A stretch of 64,000 nt of DNA. It comes from JALQUL01 sp040382935. GTDB lineage: Bacteria; Pseudomonadota; Gammaproteobacteria; Burkholderiales; Burkholderiaceae_C. Positions 49,178 to 58,583 of this stretch are shown piece by piece. The stretch covers positions 1-64,000 of the forward strand of contig JBEIEP010000015.1 in NCBI GenBank assembly GCA_040382935.1, given 5' to 3'. The notes under the pieces are model-generated. The model was not told the origin of the DNA and made no database searches. It saw nothing but the letters and a program-made list of their open reading frames with translations. The first letter of the stretch is position 1, and each line of letters begins with the position of its first letter. Position numbers and translations under genes: made by a program.

Positions 49178-49798
49178 TTACTCTAAGTCGCTGGGACGCG
49201 CCGTGCGCCCATTAAAATTTACGATCGGTGCCAAACGGGCTTCCTTGATTTCGGCCAAGGTAAACCCCAATACTTGCTCAAGCACTTGGCGCTTCTTACT
49301 TGCCGTCTTGCCTGCCAACACCCGGTTTTTATGCGCGGGCGGCAATTTTTTATCTACTACAGGCTCATCAACCCAAGCGATCTGCCATTGGCCGGGTAAT
49401 TCACCGGCTCTCAACTCGCCTCGAAACTTTTTGCGATTGGCGTTGACCATACCCCCTGCCGCCGCACCCAAGGCCGCCTTGAGCGTGAGATCAATGGTTT
49501 GGCCCAAAAACCGATCAAAATCCACCGCATTACGCAATGGCCTGTCAATACCGGGTGAGGACACTTCAAGCCGCCTGTACTCAATGGCTTCGACCTCTAA
49601 GGCGAACTGCAACTGACGGGTTACTTTTTCACAGTCTTCTACCGACAACACCGCGTTTGCCATCGCTTGGCCGCCAACTTCGGGCTGCCAAGGCACATCG
49701 ATGGTGATGCGTACTAGGCCACCCGCCGAGCGTTCAGTCTCAATCAACTCGTACCCTAATCCCGATACGGTTGTATTGACAATTTCTTGAAACGACAC
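49178..49798 (-). CDS. rimP: Ribosome maturation factor RimP
   Basis: RimP assists 30S assembly. The 206-residue protein has the two-domain layout: LGYELIETERSAGGLVRITID near the N terminus, DCEKVTRQLQFALEVE, then EVSSPGIDRPLRNAVDFDRF, read in parts, and a C-terminal Sm-like barrel. It is longer than the usual 150-170 residues because of basic insertions (AHKNRVLAGKTASKKR). It heads the operon rimP-nusA-infB-rbfA-truB and probably typA. The promoter lies in the roughly 100 bases before the hairpin at 49907-49927. Confidence 0.95.
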   Translation of the reverse strand: MSFQEIVNTTVSGLGYELIETERSAGGLVRITIDVPWQPEVGGQAMANAVLSVEDCEKVTRQLQFALEVEAIEYRRLEVSSPGIDRPLRNAVDFDRFLGQTIDLTLKAALGAAAGGMVNANRKKFRGELRAGELPGQWQIAWVDEPVVDKKLPPAHKNRVLAGKTASKKRQVLEQVLGFTLAEIKEARLAPIVNFNGRTARPSDLE

Positions 49799-49898
49799 TA
49801 AATCCCTACCCTATTGAATAAACCGCGCAGACCAAAACCAAGCGCTGTGACCACCCGCACAGGCAAGCACCCCAGGCACTGCGCAAAACCGATCGCCC

Positions 49899-49927
49899 AA
49901 AAAAAACGGGCGTCTAAACGATGCCCG
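49899..49927 (-). terminator. Rho-independent terminator of the YejABEF-type operon
   Basis: On the minus strand CGGGCATC and GACGCCCG form an 8-base stem with one mismatch and a 5-base loop, followed by eight T. It lies about 110 bases past the stop of the ATP-binding subunit gene and upstream of rimP, so it separates the two operons. Confidence 0.8.
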
Positions 49928-50038
49928 CTTGCTTTAACACATCGGATTATAGCGTTTTTTTGGTGCTTGCGACGTAAGAACTGCCTTTATCCAGCGCGAC
50001 TGGCCATTCAACACAAACCAAGTGGGGATGCCAATACC

Positions 50039-51721
50039 TTAGCCATCAGCACCCAACAATTCACGGGTGTAAGGATGCTGTGCCCGCGTTTGCAAGACTT
50101 CGATAGGCCCTTGCTCCACCACTTGGCCATTTTTAAGCACGAGTAAATCGTGCGCCATGGCCTGTACCACGGCCATGTCGTGGGTGATGAGCAGGTAGGC
50201 CAAACCACGTTCGGCTTGCAGTTGTTGCAGCAGTTCTAAAACCTGCCCCTGAATGGTGAGGTCCAGGGCGCTGGTGGGTTCGTCCAAAATCACCAAGGCG
50301 GGTTGCACGATCAGCGCTCTGGCAATGGCAATGCGCTGACGTTGTCCCCCAGAAAACTGGTGGGGGTAGCGTTGCAGCAGGCCGGGGTACTGGTGCTCGG
50401 TCAGGCCCACGGCTTGTAATTCTTGCAATACGCGTTCTTGGCGCTGGGCGGCGGTCAAATGGGCTTGGTGGACCTGCAAGCCCTCGCCCACAATCTCACC
50501 CACCGTTAACCGGGGGGAAAGGGAAGAATACGGGTCTTGAAACACCACTTGCACTTTTTTGCGCAGGGCCAAGTTGTGTTTGGCCTTGGTCTGCCAATGC
50601 TGGTCAAACACGGTAACTTGGCCGGTATACGGGATCAGCCCCAAGCAGGCCAGGGCCAAACTGCTCTTGCCCGAACCCGACTCGCCAATGATGCCCAAGG
50701 TTTTTCCGGCCTGTACCTGAAAGGAGACGCCCTGCACGGCCGAGAAACGCCCTTTTTGAAACCACCCTTTGATGCCGGGTAAGCGGGTGGCGCAATCAAC
50801 ACCTAGCTGTTGGGCCTGTAGCACTATAGGCGTAATGGCGTCGCCGTTTGAGGGTGTCTGTTGGCGACGCCGTACCGGCACGCTATCGACCAAACGCTGG
50901 GTGTAGGGATGTTGCGGGGCTTGCAACAAGGGTTCTGTGCGCCCCTGCTCCACACAATGGCCTTTTTCTAGCACCAGCGTGTGGTCGGCAAAGCGTTTGA
51001 CGACGCCCAAGTCATGGGTAATCAACACAACGGCCATGCCGGTTTGGGCTTGCAGCCTGTCCAAAAGAGCCATGATTTGTTGGCGCACGGCCACGTCTAA
51101 AGCGGTGGTGGGCTCATCGGCAATCAAAATATCGGGCCGGCCAGCCAGTGCCATGGCAATCATGGCGCGTTGGCGTTCACCCCCAGAGAGCTGATGCGGG
51201 TAAGCGGCGTACTTGGCGGCCGGTTGGGTTAAGGCGGCTTGGGCCAATAGGTCTATGGCTTGCTTGGCCGCTTCAGCCTGCCCTAGCGCGTGGTGCAGGC
51301 CAAGGGTTTCTGTGATTTGTTGCCCTATGGTTAGCAACGGGTTAAGCGCCGACATAGGCTCTTGGAACACCATGGCGATTCGCCGCCCTCTCACATTTTG
51401 CAATACCGATGGCGGCGCACCCATTAACTCGACGGCGAGTTCGGCGGCTTGAGCGGACCTGTTCGCGTCGGGCAAGTGCGGCAGTGCCTGCGGCAGCGAC
51501 TGGGCGCTGCCCGCAACCTGTGCACCCTCTAGCAAACCCAGCAACGCCAACGCAGCGACAGTTTTGCCAGAACCGGACTCACCCACAATGGCTAGTTTTT
51601 GGCCCCGGTGTAGATCAAAACTAAGGTCATGCAACACCGTTTGCCCGCCAAATGCGACGTGCAGGTTTTGCACCCGCAGCAAGGGGGCAAGGGCTACAGA
51701 ACGGGGGTCTATAGCGTTCAT
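50039..51721 (-). CDS. yejF: Peptide ABC transporter, double ATP-binding subunit (YejF-like)
   Basis: This 560-residue protein fuses two ABC ATPases. Walker A motifs are GESGSGKTVAAL near residue 50 and GESGSGKSSLALACLG near 335. ABC signatures are LSGGERQRAMIAMAL and FSGGQRQRIAIARAL, and the Walker B motifs LIADEPTTALD and VILDEPTSALD. The arrangement of YejF drives import of oligopeptides and microcin C-like peptides through YejB and YejE. The ATG at 51721 overlaps the stop of the permease gene in an ATGA, which rejects a longer upstream frame. A strong terminator follows the gene. Confidence 0.94.
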   Translation of the reverse strand: MNAIDPRSVALAPLLRVQNLHVAFGGQTVLHDLSFDLHRGQKLAIVGESGSGKTVAALALLGLLEGAQVAGSAQSLPQALPHLPDANRSAQAAELAVELMGAPPSVLQNVRGRRIAMVFQEPMSALNPLLTIGQQITETLGLHHALGQAEAAKQAIDLLAQAALTQPAAKYAAYPHQLSGGERQRAMIAMALAGRPDILIADEPTTALDVAVRQQIMALLDRLQAQTGMAVVLITHDLGVVKRFADHTLVLEKGHCVEQGRTEPLLQAPQHPYTQRLVDSVPVRRRQQTPSNGDAITPIVLQAQQLGVDCATRLPGIKGWFQKGRFSAVQGVSFQVQAGKTLGIIGESGSGKSSLALACLGLIPYTGQVTVFDQHWQTKAKHNLALRKKVQVVFQDPYSSLSPRLTVGEIVGEGLQVHQAHLTAAQRQERVLQELQAVGLTEHQYPGLLQRYPHQFSGGQRQRIAIARALIVQPALVILDEPTSALDLTIQGQVLELLQQLQAERGLAYLLITHDMAVVQAMAHDLLVLKNGQVVEQGPIEVLQTRAQHPYTRELLGADG

Positions 51722-52779
51722 GCAGTCGCCTTTCTGGGGTCCAGTGCGTCGCGCAGGGCATCGCCAATTAAGGTCAGCAACAATAGGGTGACCACCAGCA
51801 CCACAAAGGTGGACAAAGAAATCCACCACGCGTCAATGTTGTTTTTACCTTGCAGCAGCAGTTCACCCAAGGACGGCGTACCCGGCGGCACCCCCAAGCC
51901 CAAAAAATCCAGCGAAGTCAAAGCCAGGATGGCCCCACTCATGCGAAACGGTAAAAAAGTGACCACTGGGGTCAGGCTGTTGGGCAGCAGGTGACGCCAA
52001 ATAATGGCCCGGTCACTCACACCCAGCGCTCTGGCGGCGCGCACATAGTCCATTTGCCGGTTCTTGAAGAATTCAGCCCGAACATAGTCCGACAAGCCCA
52101 TCCAGCCAAAAAGGCTGAGCAGAATCACCAGCAACCACAAGCTGGGCGTAAACAAGGCACTGATGATGATGAGCAGGTAAAGCTCTGGCATGGAGCTCCA
52201 GACCTCGATGAGGCGTTGTAAGGTTAGGTCAAGCTTGCCGCCAAAGTAGCCTTGCACCGCCCCGGCCAGCAGGCCTAGCACCACACCGGTAAGGGTTAAG
52301 ACAAAGCCAAACATGACGCTGATACGAAACCCGTAAATGAGTTGGGCCAATAGGTCACGGCCCCTGTCGTCGGTGCCCAACCAGTTAACGGACGTGGGCG
52401 GCGAAGGGTTGGGCCCGGCGGCAAAGTAGTTGATGGTGTTGGGCCCAAAGGGGTTGGGGGCGTACATGGCCCAATTGGGCGAGGTGGTGAGCCGCTGGCG
52501 GATATAAGGGTCCAGGTAATCGGTGGGGGTTTCAAAGTCGCCACCAAAGGTGGTTTCTGGGTAGTTGTTGGCGACTGGAAAGTAAAACTGGCCTTGGTAA
52601 CGCACCACCAGCGGTTTGTCGGTGGAGAGCACATCCGCCAAAAGGCTTAAGACCACCAAACCACAAAACAAAACCAGGCTCACAAAACCCAATCGATTGG
52701 CGCGAAAACGTGCCCAGGCCCGACGCGTGGGGCTGATAATGGGTGCGGTGGTCAACGAGGTGCTAGTCGAATTTGACAC
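51718..52779 (-). CDS. yejE: Peptide ABC transporter permease (YejE-like)
   Basis: This 353-residue inner-membrane protein has an N-terminal span (LGFVSLVLFCGLVVLSLLA), a large periplasmic loop and five further spans. The coupling motif with the ATPase is FFKNRQMDYVRAARALGVSD. WLGTDDRGRDLLAQLIYGFR marks the OppC-type family, and the long loop is characteristic of YejE. The GTG at 52779 lies within the end of the yejB-like gene (17-base overlap) and follows GGTGGA. An ATG six codons upstream is an alternative. Confidence 0.92.
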   Translation of the reverse strand: MSNSTSTSLTTAPIISPTRRAWARFRANRLGFVSLVLFCGLVVLSLLADVLSTDKPLVVRYQGQFYFPVANNYPETTFGGDFETPTDYLDPYIRQRLTTSPNWAMYAPNPFGPNTINYFAAGPNPSPPTSVNWLGTDDRGRDLLAQLIYGFRISVMFGFVLTLTGVVLGLLAGAVQGYFGGKLDLTLQRLIEVWSSMPELYLLIIISALFTPSLWLLVILLSLFGWMGLSDYVRAEFFKNRQMDYVRAARALGVSDRAIIWRHLLPNSLTPVVTFLPFRMSGAILALTSLDFLGLGVPPGTPSLGELLLQGKNNIDAWWISLSTFVVLVVTLLLLTLIGDALRDALDPRKATA

Positions 52780-53809
52780 GGGGGTCCACCCAGGCATAAG
52801 AAAGATCCGATATAAGCTTGGTGAGCAAGCCAATAACAGTGAAGAAAAACAGCGAGCCCATCACCACAGGATAGTCGCGGCGAATCACAGCCTCATACGA
52901 TAGCAGGCCCAATCCGTCTAGCGAGAACTGGGTTTCTATGAGCAAAGACCCGGCAAAAAACGCCCCTACAAAGGCCGCTGGGAAACCGGTCATGATGGGG
53001 ATTAAGGCATTGCGAAACACATGGCGGGTCATCACAGCGCGTTCCGACAGGCCTTTGGCCCTTGCGGTCACCACGTACTGTTTGCGAATTTCTTCTAGCA
53101 CGGCGTTTTTGGTGAGCATTGCGGTGGTGGCAAAGCTGCCAATCACCATGGCTGTGACCGGCATGGCAATGTGCCACAGGTAATCCACCACCTTGCCCAT
53201 CAGGCTTAATTCGTCAAAGTTACTTGAGCTTAGCCCCCTTAGCGGAAACCATTCCAACTGCCCGCCAAACACCACCAACAAAGCCACCCCCAATACAAAT
53301 CCGGGAATGGCATACCCGATCATGACAAAAAAGGTGGTCACCAGATCCCAGCGCGAACCTGCCCGTACTGCCTTCCAAACCCCCAGAGGCACGGCCACCA
53401 GATAGCTGATAAAAAAGGTCCAAAGTCCCAGGCTCATGGACACCGGTAATTTTTCCCAAATCAGGGTTGCGACGTCTTTGTTTTGGTAAAAACTTTTGCC
53501 CAGGTCCAGCCGCAAAAACTGCCCCAGCATCTGAAAAAAACGTTCATGTGCCGGTTTGTCAAAGCCGTACAGGGCTTTGATTTGCTCTATCCGTTTGGGG
53601 TCCACCCCCTGTGCGCCCCGGTAGCCTCCACCACTGCCACCGCTCTCACCGGCGACTGACCCCCCGCCTTTTAGTCCGGCTTTGGCCTCGGCCAAGTATT
53701 GTTCTACGGGGCCACCGGGTACAAATTGAATAACGGTAAACGTCACCAACAACACCCCCAACAAGGTCGGAATCATCAAGAGCAGGCGCTTAAGAATATA
53801 GATGGCCAT
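52763..53809 (-). CDS. yejB: Peptide ABC transporter permease (YejB-like)
   Basis: This 348-residue permease starts MAIYILKRLLLMIPTLLGVL, an OppB/YejB-type first span. An extended periplasmic loop includes a Gly/Ser-rich stretch (GGSVAGESGGSGGGYRGAQ), and five more spans follow. The coupling helix contains EEIRKQYVVTARAKGLSER. The loop insertion is typical of YejB. The ATG at 53809 is 7 bases downstream of the substrate-binding gene's stop. It overlaps the next permease gene at its 3' end. Confidence 0.93.
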   Translation of the reverse strand: MAIYILKRLLLMIPTLLGVLLVTFTVIQFVPGGPVEQYLAEAKAGLKGGGSVAGESGGSGGGYRGAQGVDPKRIEQIKALYGFDKPAHERFFQMLGQFLRLDLGKSFYQNKDVATLIWEKLPVSMSLGLWTFFISYLVAVPLGVWKAVRAGSRWDLVTTFFVMIGYAIPGFVLGVALLVVFGGQLEWFPLRGLSSSNFDELSLMGKVVDYLWHIAMPVTAMVIGSFATTAMLTKNAVLEEIRKQYVVTARAKGLSERAVMTRHVFRNALIPIMTGFPAAFVGAFFAGSLLIETQFSLDGLGLLSYEAVIRRDYPVVMGSLFFFTVIGLLTKLISDLSYAWVDPRVKFD

Positions 53810-53816
53810 AGCGTCG

Positions 53817-55637
53817 TTAAGGTTGTAGTGCCCACCAGGTTTCAATAGCCCAAGTTTCGCCAGTGGCGTAGGGCGGCATGGCACCGGGCAAGCCTAGCCG
53901 TTTGGCACTGTAGGCCATCCGGTGGGTAGAACTAGACCATTGCGGGATTAGGTAGTGGCTGTGCGCAATAACGCGATCCAGCGCACGGCAAGCAGGCAAC
54001 AGTTGTGGTTTGGATTTTGCGGTGGTCATTTTGGCAATGATGGCGTCTACCGCAGGACTCTTGACGCCTGCATAGTTGCCCGAGTCTTCGGTATCCGCTG
54101 CCTTGCTACCAAACATTTCGGCGTATTCCTGGCCGGGGTTGTGGGTACCACCAAAAGCCAAACTGGTGATATCAAAGTCAAACTTGTGCAGGCGCTGTTG
54201 GTACAGCGAAAAATCCACCACGCGCAATTTCAATTTGATGCCCAGTTTTTCAAGGTTGCGCGCCCATGGTGCCACCACCCGCGCCATGTTTTCGTTGCTA
54301 TCGAGCAGTTCAAGCTCCAAAGCCTCACCCTTGGCGTTGCGAAGCTGTCCCGCTTGCGGCGTCCATCCCGCTTGCGCCAACAAGGCTCTGGCTTTGAGCA
54401 AATTGGCGCGCAAGCTACTGTTGCCATCGGTGCGGGGCGGCACCACCATCTCCCCCCACACGCTGGCGGGCAACTGGGACTGCCACGGTTTGAGCAGGGC
54501 CAACTCATCGTTGGAGGGCAAGCCCTTGGCCTGGCAATCGGTGTTACCAAACAGGCCCTGCACCCGCACGTAGGCGTTGTAAAACAGTTGGCGGTTCAGC
54601 CACTCGTAATCCATCGCAAGTCCCAGTGCCTCGCGCACACGGGGGTCTGACAAGTGGGGCCGCCGGGTATTGAGCACATAGCTTTGAAACCCGCTGGGCA
54701 ATTGATGGGCAAACTCGGCTTTCACCAATTCACCCGAATCGAAACGCTTGCCCGCCACGCGCCTGGCCCAATCGCCCGCCGAGAAAAATCGCATCAGGTC
54801 AAATTCGCCCGCCTTCAGCGCCTCAAGCCTAGCGGTACTGTCTTTGTAGATTTTGACGGTAATGCGGTCAAAGTTGGCCGTGCCCACCCGCACATTGAGG
54901 TGGTTGCCCCAGTAGTTGGGGTCCCGCACATAAGTAATGTCTTTGCCAAATTTGACCGGGCCTATTTTGTAGGGGCCAGAGCCAATCGGTATGTCCATGA
55001 CTACCTTGTCAAACGCCTTGGGCTGGCCATTGACCCTGCCCCATTCGTGGCTGAACACTGGCAATGCGCCTACGGTAAGCGGCAGTTCGCGGTTGGGCTT
55101 TTTAAAGCGGTAGCGCACAGTTCGCTCATCCAGCACATCCAACCCGGCCACGTCTTCTAGGACACTTTTATAGGCCGGTTTGGTCAATGGCCCCATCAAG
55201 GTGTTAAAGCTGTGCAATACATCTTTGGCCAGTACCGGCTTGCCATTGTGAAAGCGCGCGTTGGCCCGCAGTTTAAAAGTTGCACTCAGTCCATCAACTG
55301 CCACCTGCACATCTTCGGCCAGCAAGCCATAGCCCGAGGCCGTTTCGTCCATCGCCCCAGTCAGCAGCGATTCAAACATCAAGTCCGACAAATACGCCGG
55401 TTCGTTGCCTTTGATGGTGAAGGGGTTGTATTTGTCAAAGGTGGACACACGCAGGTTGCTGACCAAGCGCAACTCGCCCTGCTTGGGCGCTTTGGGGTTG
55501 ACGTAGTCAAAATGGGCAAAGCCGGGGGGGTATTTGAGGTCGTTCCACAGGGCATAGCCGTGCGCCGCCCAGGCGGGCGTGGCGCAACCCGCTGTCCAGA
55601 ACGCAGCCAGCAGCCAGTGCAATGCGTGACGCCTCAT
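53817..55637 (-). CDS. yejA: Peptide ABC transporter substrate-binding protein (YejA-like)
   Basis: This 606-residue periplasmic protein has a signal peptide (MRRHALHWLLAAFWTAGCA...PAWAAHG) and belongs to solute-binding family 5: YALWNDLKYPPGFAHFDYVN, then KGNEPAYLSDLMFESLL and LRANARFHNGKPVLAKDVLHSF, each recognisable. It delivers oligopeptides to the YejBE channel. The Cys in the signal region lacks a lipobox context, so the protein is probably soluble. An ATG six codons upstream (55655) is an alternative start. It is the first gene of the four-gene leftward operon and divergent from fabI. Confidence 0.92.
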   Translation of the reverse strand: MRRHALHWLLAAFWTAGCATPAWAAHGYALWNDLKYPPGFAHFDYVNPKAPKQGELRLVSNLRVSTFDKYNPFTIKGNEPAYLSDLMFESLLTGAMDETASGYGLLAEDVQVAVDGLSATFKLRANARFHNGKPVLAKDVLHSFNTLMGPLTKPAYKSVLEDVAGLDVLDERTVRYRFKKPNRELPLTVGALPVFSHEWGRVNGQPKAFDKVVMDIPIGSGPYKIGPVKFGKDITYVRDPNYWGNHLNVRVGTANFDRITVKIYKDSTARLEALKAGEFDLMRFFSAGDWARRVAGKRFDSGELVKAEFAHQLPSGFQSYVLNTRRPHLSDPRVREALGLAMDYEWLNRQLFYNAYVRVQGLFGNTDCQAKGLPSNDELALLKPWQSQLPASVWGEMVVPPRTDGNSSLRANLLKARALLAQAGWTPQAGQLRNAKGEALELELLDSNENMARVVAPWARNLEKLGIKLKLRVVDFSLYQQRLHKFDFDITSLAFGGTHNPGQEYAEMFGSKAADTEDSGNYAGVKSPAVDAIIAKMTTAKSKPQLLPACRALDRVIAHSHYLIPQWSSSTHRMAYSAKRLGLPGAMPPYATGETWAIETWWALQP

Positions 55638-55766
55638 CAAGGTAAAACCCAACATGCGACAATTCTGCCTGAAACTTGGCGACCTGCGCGCGGTCTGGCT
55701 AACATTGCCGCCGCGCCGCTGTAGCGCCTATCGGATAATCTGGGTTTACCTAAAGGACATGACACC

Positions 55767-56558
55767 ATGGGATTTTTAGCGGGAAAAAAACTACTCATTA
55801 CTGGGCTGCTGAGCAACCGTTCTATCGCCTACGGCATTGCCAAAGCCTGCCACCGCGAAGGTGCTGAACTGGCGTTTAGTTATGTGGGCGAGCGTTTTAA
55901 AGACCGCATTACCGCCTTTGCCGCCGAGTTCAACTCCCAGTTGGTGTTTGACTGCGATGTGGGCAGCGACGAGCAAATCGCAAAAATGTTTTCTGATTTG
56001 GCAAGCCATTGGCCCACCTTTGACGGCTTTGTGCACAGCATTGGTTTTGCCCCGCGTGAGGCGCTAGAGGGCAATTTTTTAGATGGCTTAACCCGCGAGA
56101 ACTACCGCATTGCCCACGACATCAGTGCCTACAGCTTTCCAGCGTTGGCCAAAGCCGCCCTGCCCTACCTTAATCCGCAATCGTCATTGCTTACGCTGTC
56201 TTACCTGGGGGCCTTGCGGGCCGTGCCCAACTACAACACCATGGGTTTGGCCAAGGCGTCACTAGAGGCGTCGGTGCGCTACTTGGCCGAGGCGGTGGGT
56301 TCCAAAAATATCCGCGTTAACGGCATTAGCGCCGGGCCTATCAAAACATTGGCGGCCAGCGGCATTAAAGACTTTGGCAAGTTGCTGAGCGCTGTGGCCA
56401 GCGCCACCCCACTGCGCCGCAACGTGACGATTGACGAAGTGGGCAATGTGGCGGCGTTTTTGTTGAGCGACCTGTCCAGCGGTGTGACTTCTGAAATCAC
56501 CTACGTGGACTGTGGCTACAGCCAAGGCGTTGGCGTATCGGCCGATAACCTGGGCTAA
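55767..56558 (+). CDS. fabI: Enoyl-[acyl-carrier-protein] reductase (NADH)
   Basis: FabI catalyses the last reduction in each fatty-acid elongation cycle. The 263-residue enzyme starts MGFLAGKKLLITGLLSNRS. The catalytic pair is Tyr and Lys in NYNTMGLAKASLEASVRYL (Tyr-x6-Lys), preceded by LTLSYLGALRAVPN. The C-terminal SGVTSEITYVDCGYS is standard. FabI is the target of triclosan and isoniazid-like inhibitors, and no resistance change can be judged by eye. The gene is divergent from the yejA-like gene. Confidence 0.97.
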   Translation: MGFLAGKKLLITGLLSNRSIAYGIAKACHREGAELAFSYVGERFKDRITAFAAEFNSQLVFDCDVGSDEQIAKMFSDLASHWPTFDGFVHSIGFAPREALEGNFLDGLTRENYRIAHDISAYSFPALAKAALPYLNPQSSLLTLSYLGALRAVPNYNTMGLAKASLEASVRYLAEAVGSKNIRVNGISAGPIKTLAASGIKDFGKLLSAVASATPLRRNVTIDEVGNVAAFLLSDLSSGVTSEITYVDCGYSQGVGVSADNLG

Positions 56559-56605
56559 TCAAGGTCTTCCCATCTGACACTTCCTTACCCACTGAAAGAC
56601 GCATC

Positions 56606-57880
56606 ATGATTTCTACCAGCGCCGCAGCAATCCCCTTTGAGTGGGTCAGTGCCACCTTGTTTGCGGTGGCGATTTTGCACACCTTTATGACCAAGTTTTT
56701 CGACCACTTGGCCGTAACGCGCCCTGCTCATGCGGGGATTTGGCACCTGTTGGGCGAGGTGGAGGTGGTGTTTGGGTTTTGGGCACTGGTTTTGGTACTG
56801 ACCATGGCGGTAATGCTGGGGGGTAGCCAGGCCATCACTTATGTGGACTCCCGTAACTTTACTGAGCCGCTGTTTATCTTTGTGATTATGGTGATTGCGG
56901 CAACCAAGCCGGTGTTGCAGGTCTCTCAGGCGGTGATCACGCAACTGGCCAAAGCGTTACCACTGCCCAGTGGCATGTCGTTTTATGCGGTGGTGATGGT
57001 GTTTGTTCCCTTGCTGGGGTCCTTTATTACCGAGCCTGCGGCCATGACATTGGCAGCCATGTTGTTGGCCAAACAGGTGTACTCACAATCTATTTCTACC
57101 CGCCTCAAGTACGCCACGATTGGTGCCTTGTTTGTTAACGTGTCGATAGGTGGAACCCTAACCTCTTATGCTGCGCCTCCGGTGTTGATGGTGGCGGGTG
57201 CCTGGGGCTGGGACACGGCCTTTATGTTTACCCACTTTGGCTGGAAAGCAGCCATTGCGGTGTTGGTCAACACCCTGTTGGTGATGGCTTTGTGTCGCAA
57301 AGAACTGCTGGCCTTGCGCGTCAACCCTGCTAACGAGAATGCAAGCAAGGTGCCGACCGCCTTGGTGGTCACCCATCTGCTTTTTTTGGCCGCTATGGTG
57401 GTGTTTGCCCATCACCCCGCCGTTTTTCTAGGCTTGTTTTTGTTCTTTTTAGGGATTGCCCATGCTTATGAGCGGCATCAAGACCGGCTGATTCTGCGCG
57501 AGGCCCTGCTAGTGGCCTTCTTTTTGGCGGGGCTGGTGGTGTTGGGTGGGCAACAGGCCTGGTGGCTCAAACCCCTGTTAATGAGCCTAAGCCCCCAAGA
57601 GGTGTATTGGGGTGCCACGGTGCTCACAGCCTTTACCGACAATGCCGCACTTACCTACCTTGGTTCTTTGGTGCCCAACTTGACACCCGAGTTTCAATAC
57701 GCGCTGGTGGCAGGGGCTGTAACAGGTGGAGGCCTTACCGTGATCGCCAACGCGCCCAACCCCGCGGGCATGGCGATTTTGCAACCCTATTTTGCCGATG
57801 AGTCGGTGCATCCACTGGGGCTAGCCGCTGCGGCACTGGTGCCTACCTTGGTGGCGGCTGCGGCGTTTTTGTTGCTTTAA
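56606..57880 (+). CDS. Putative Na+/H+ antiporter
   Basis: This 424-residue integral membrane protein with about 11-12 spans matches the 'putative Na+/H+ antiporter' family (PF07399 type). Conserved features visible are GLWHLLGEVEVVFGFWA-like GIWHLLGEVEVVFGFWA near residue 45, PLLGSFITEPAAMTLAAMLL near 140, GGTLTSYAAPPVLMVA near 190 and FTDNAALTYLGSL near 350. The acidic residues within spans (GEVE, TEPA, TDN) would bind cations. Transport has not been shown for most members. Its stop overlaps the convergent mqsA stop by 3 bases. Confidence 0.85.
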   Translation: MISTSAAAIPFEWVSATLFAVAILHTFMTKFFDHLAVTRPAHAGIWHLLGEVEVVFGFWALVLVLTMAVMLGGSQAITYVDSRNFTEPLFIFVIMVIAATKPVLQVSQAVITQLAKALPLPSGMSFYAVVMVFVPLLGSFITEPAAMTLAAMLLAKQVYSQSISTRLKYATIGALFVNVSIGGTLTSYAAPPVLMVAGAWGWDTAFMFTHFGWKAAIAVLVNTLLVMALCRKELLALRVNPANENASKVPTALVVTHLLFLAAMVVFAHHPAVFLGLFLFFLGIAHAYERHQDRLILREALLVAFFLAGLVVLGGQQAWWLKPLLMSLSPQEVYWGATVLTAFTDNAALTYLGSLVPNLTPEFQYALVAGAVTGGGLTVIANAPNPAGMAILQPYFADESVHPLGLAAAALVPTLVAAAAFLLL

Positions 57881-58284
57881 GCGGCTCTGACTTCGTTGAG
57901 TAAATGGGGGTGGCGATCAAGCAATTTAAACAGCTTCACCAGTGCCAAAGGTGGTCTGGTTTTCCCATTTTCATACCGGGAAAAAGCGTTTACGCCGCCA
58001 CCAAAAATTTCTGCTGCCTCACGTTGTCCAAGATCAAGTTTTTTGCGCACATTAACGATGAAAACGGGGTCGACCGCAGCCGCATTCACCTGTTTGTTAA
58101 AAGCTTGCATCTCACGCATGACACGATTGGTTTCCGCCATATCGGTGATGGATTCATCGCATGCGGGACAAAAGTCGGCTGTTACTGAAGGTATTACCGT
58201 CGCTTCGCCTTTGTACATATAGGGCAGGTCGCGGGTGTCATGGATCAATTGCGCGGCACCGCATACTGGACATTTCATGGTCAT
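57877..58284 (-). CDS. mqsA: Antitoxin MqsA
   Basis: This 135-residue protein has the MqsA two-domain form: an N-terminal zinc-binding toxin-neutralising domain with CPVCG and CPAC pairs, and a C-terminal helix-turn-helix (LGQREAAEIFGGGVNAFSRYENGKTRPP, seen as REAAEIFGGGVNAFSRYENG). It neutralises MqsR and represses its own operon. In E. coli it also represses rpoS and csgD, which may not hold here. The ATG at 58284 overlaps the mqsR TGA in an ATGA. It converges on the antiporter gene. Confidence 0.95.
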   Translation of the reverse strand: MTMKCPVCGAAQLIHDTRDLPYMYKGEATVIPSVTADFCPACDESITDMAETNRVMREMQAFNKQVNAAAVDPVFIVNVRKKLDLGQREAAEIFGGGVNAFSRYENGKTRPPLALVKLFKLLDRHPHLLNEVRAA

Positions 58285-58577
58285 AGCTCCTTAAACGACA
58301 CGATCAATACATCCTCTATCACTGTTAGCTTCAAGTAAACGTCACCCACCTGAGTCCTTGGTCGGTAAACATCTTGCCAAACAGTGTGGTCCACGTGGGT
58401 AGTCATGCTTTTATAGAAATCCGAGGGCGCGAGCGCCGTTATCACAGACAACATACCCGAAAGATCCAGCCCCAACGCAGTAGCGCCAATTCTGGCCGAC
58501 TGCGTGACGCGAACTTTGCCTATTTCCACCAAGCGCTTCACGACCACCAGATTGCAGTGTGGAGAATGCTTTTCCAT
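58281..58577 (-). CDS. mqsR: mRNA interferase toxin MqsR
   Basis: MqsR is a RelE-like ribonuclease that cleaves mRNA at GCU sites. The 98-residue protein starts MEKHSPHCNLVVVKRLVEIG. It has KVRVTQSARIGATALGLD, the conserved DFYKSMTTHVDHTVWQDVY, and the tail VGDVYLKLTVIEDVLIVSFKE, each typical. The toxin lies first and the antitoxin second, as in E. coli. The Lys, Tyr and Arg residues of the active cleft (K and Y near 65-85) appear to be kept. Control is through the palindrome at 58590-58600. Confidence 0.95.
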   Translation of the reverse strand: MEKHSPHCNLVVVKRLVEIGKVRVTQSARIGATALGLDLSGMLSVITALAPSDFYKSMTTHVDHTVWQDVYRPRTQVGDVYLKLTVIEDVLIVSFKEL

Positions 58578-58583
58578 TCTTCA

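Noticed and set aside
49899..49927. Hairpin considered as an attenuator in the rimP leader
   Set aside because: In the leftward direction it sits after the YejF-like stop with eight T, so it is a normal terminator of that operon. It is about 100 bases before the rimP start.
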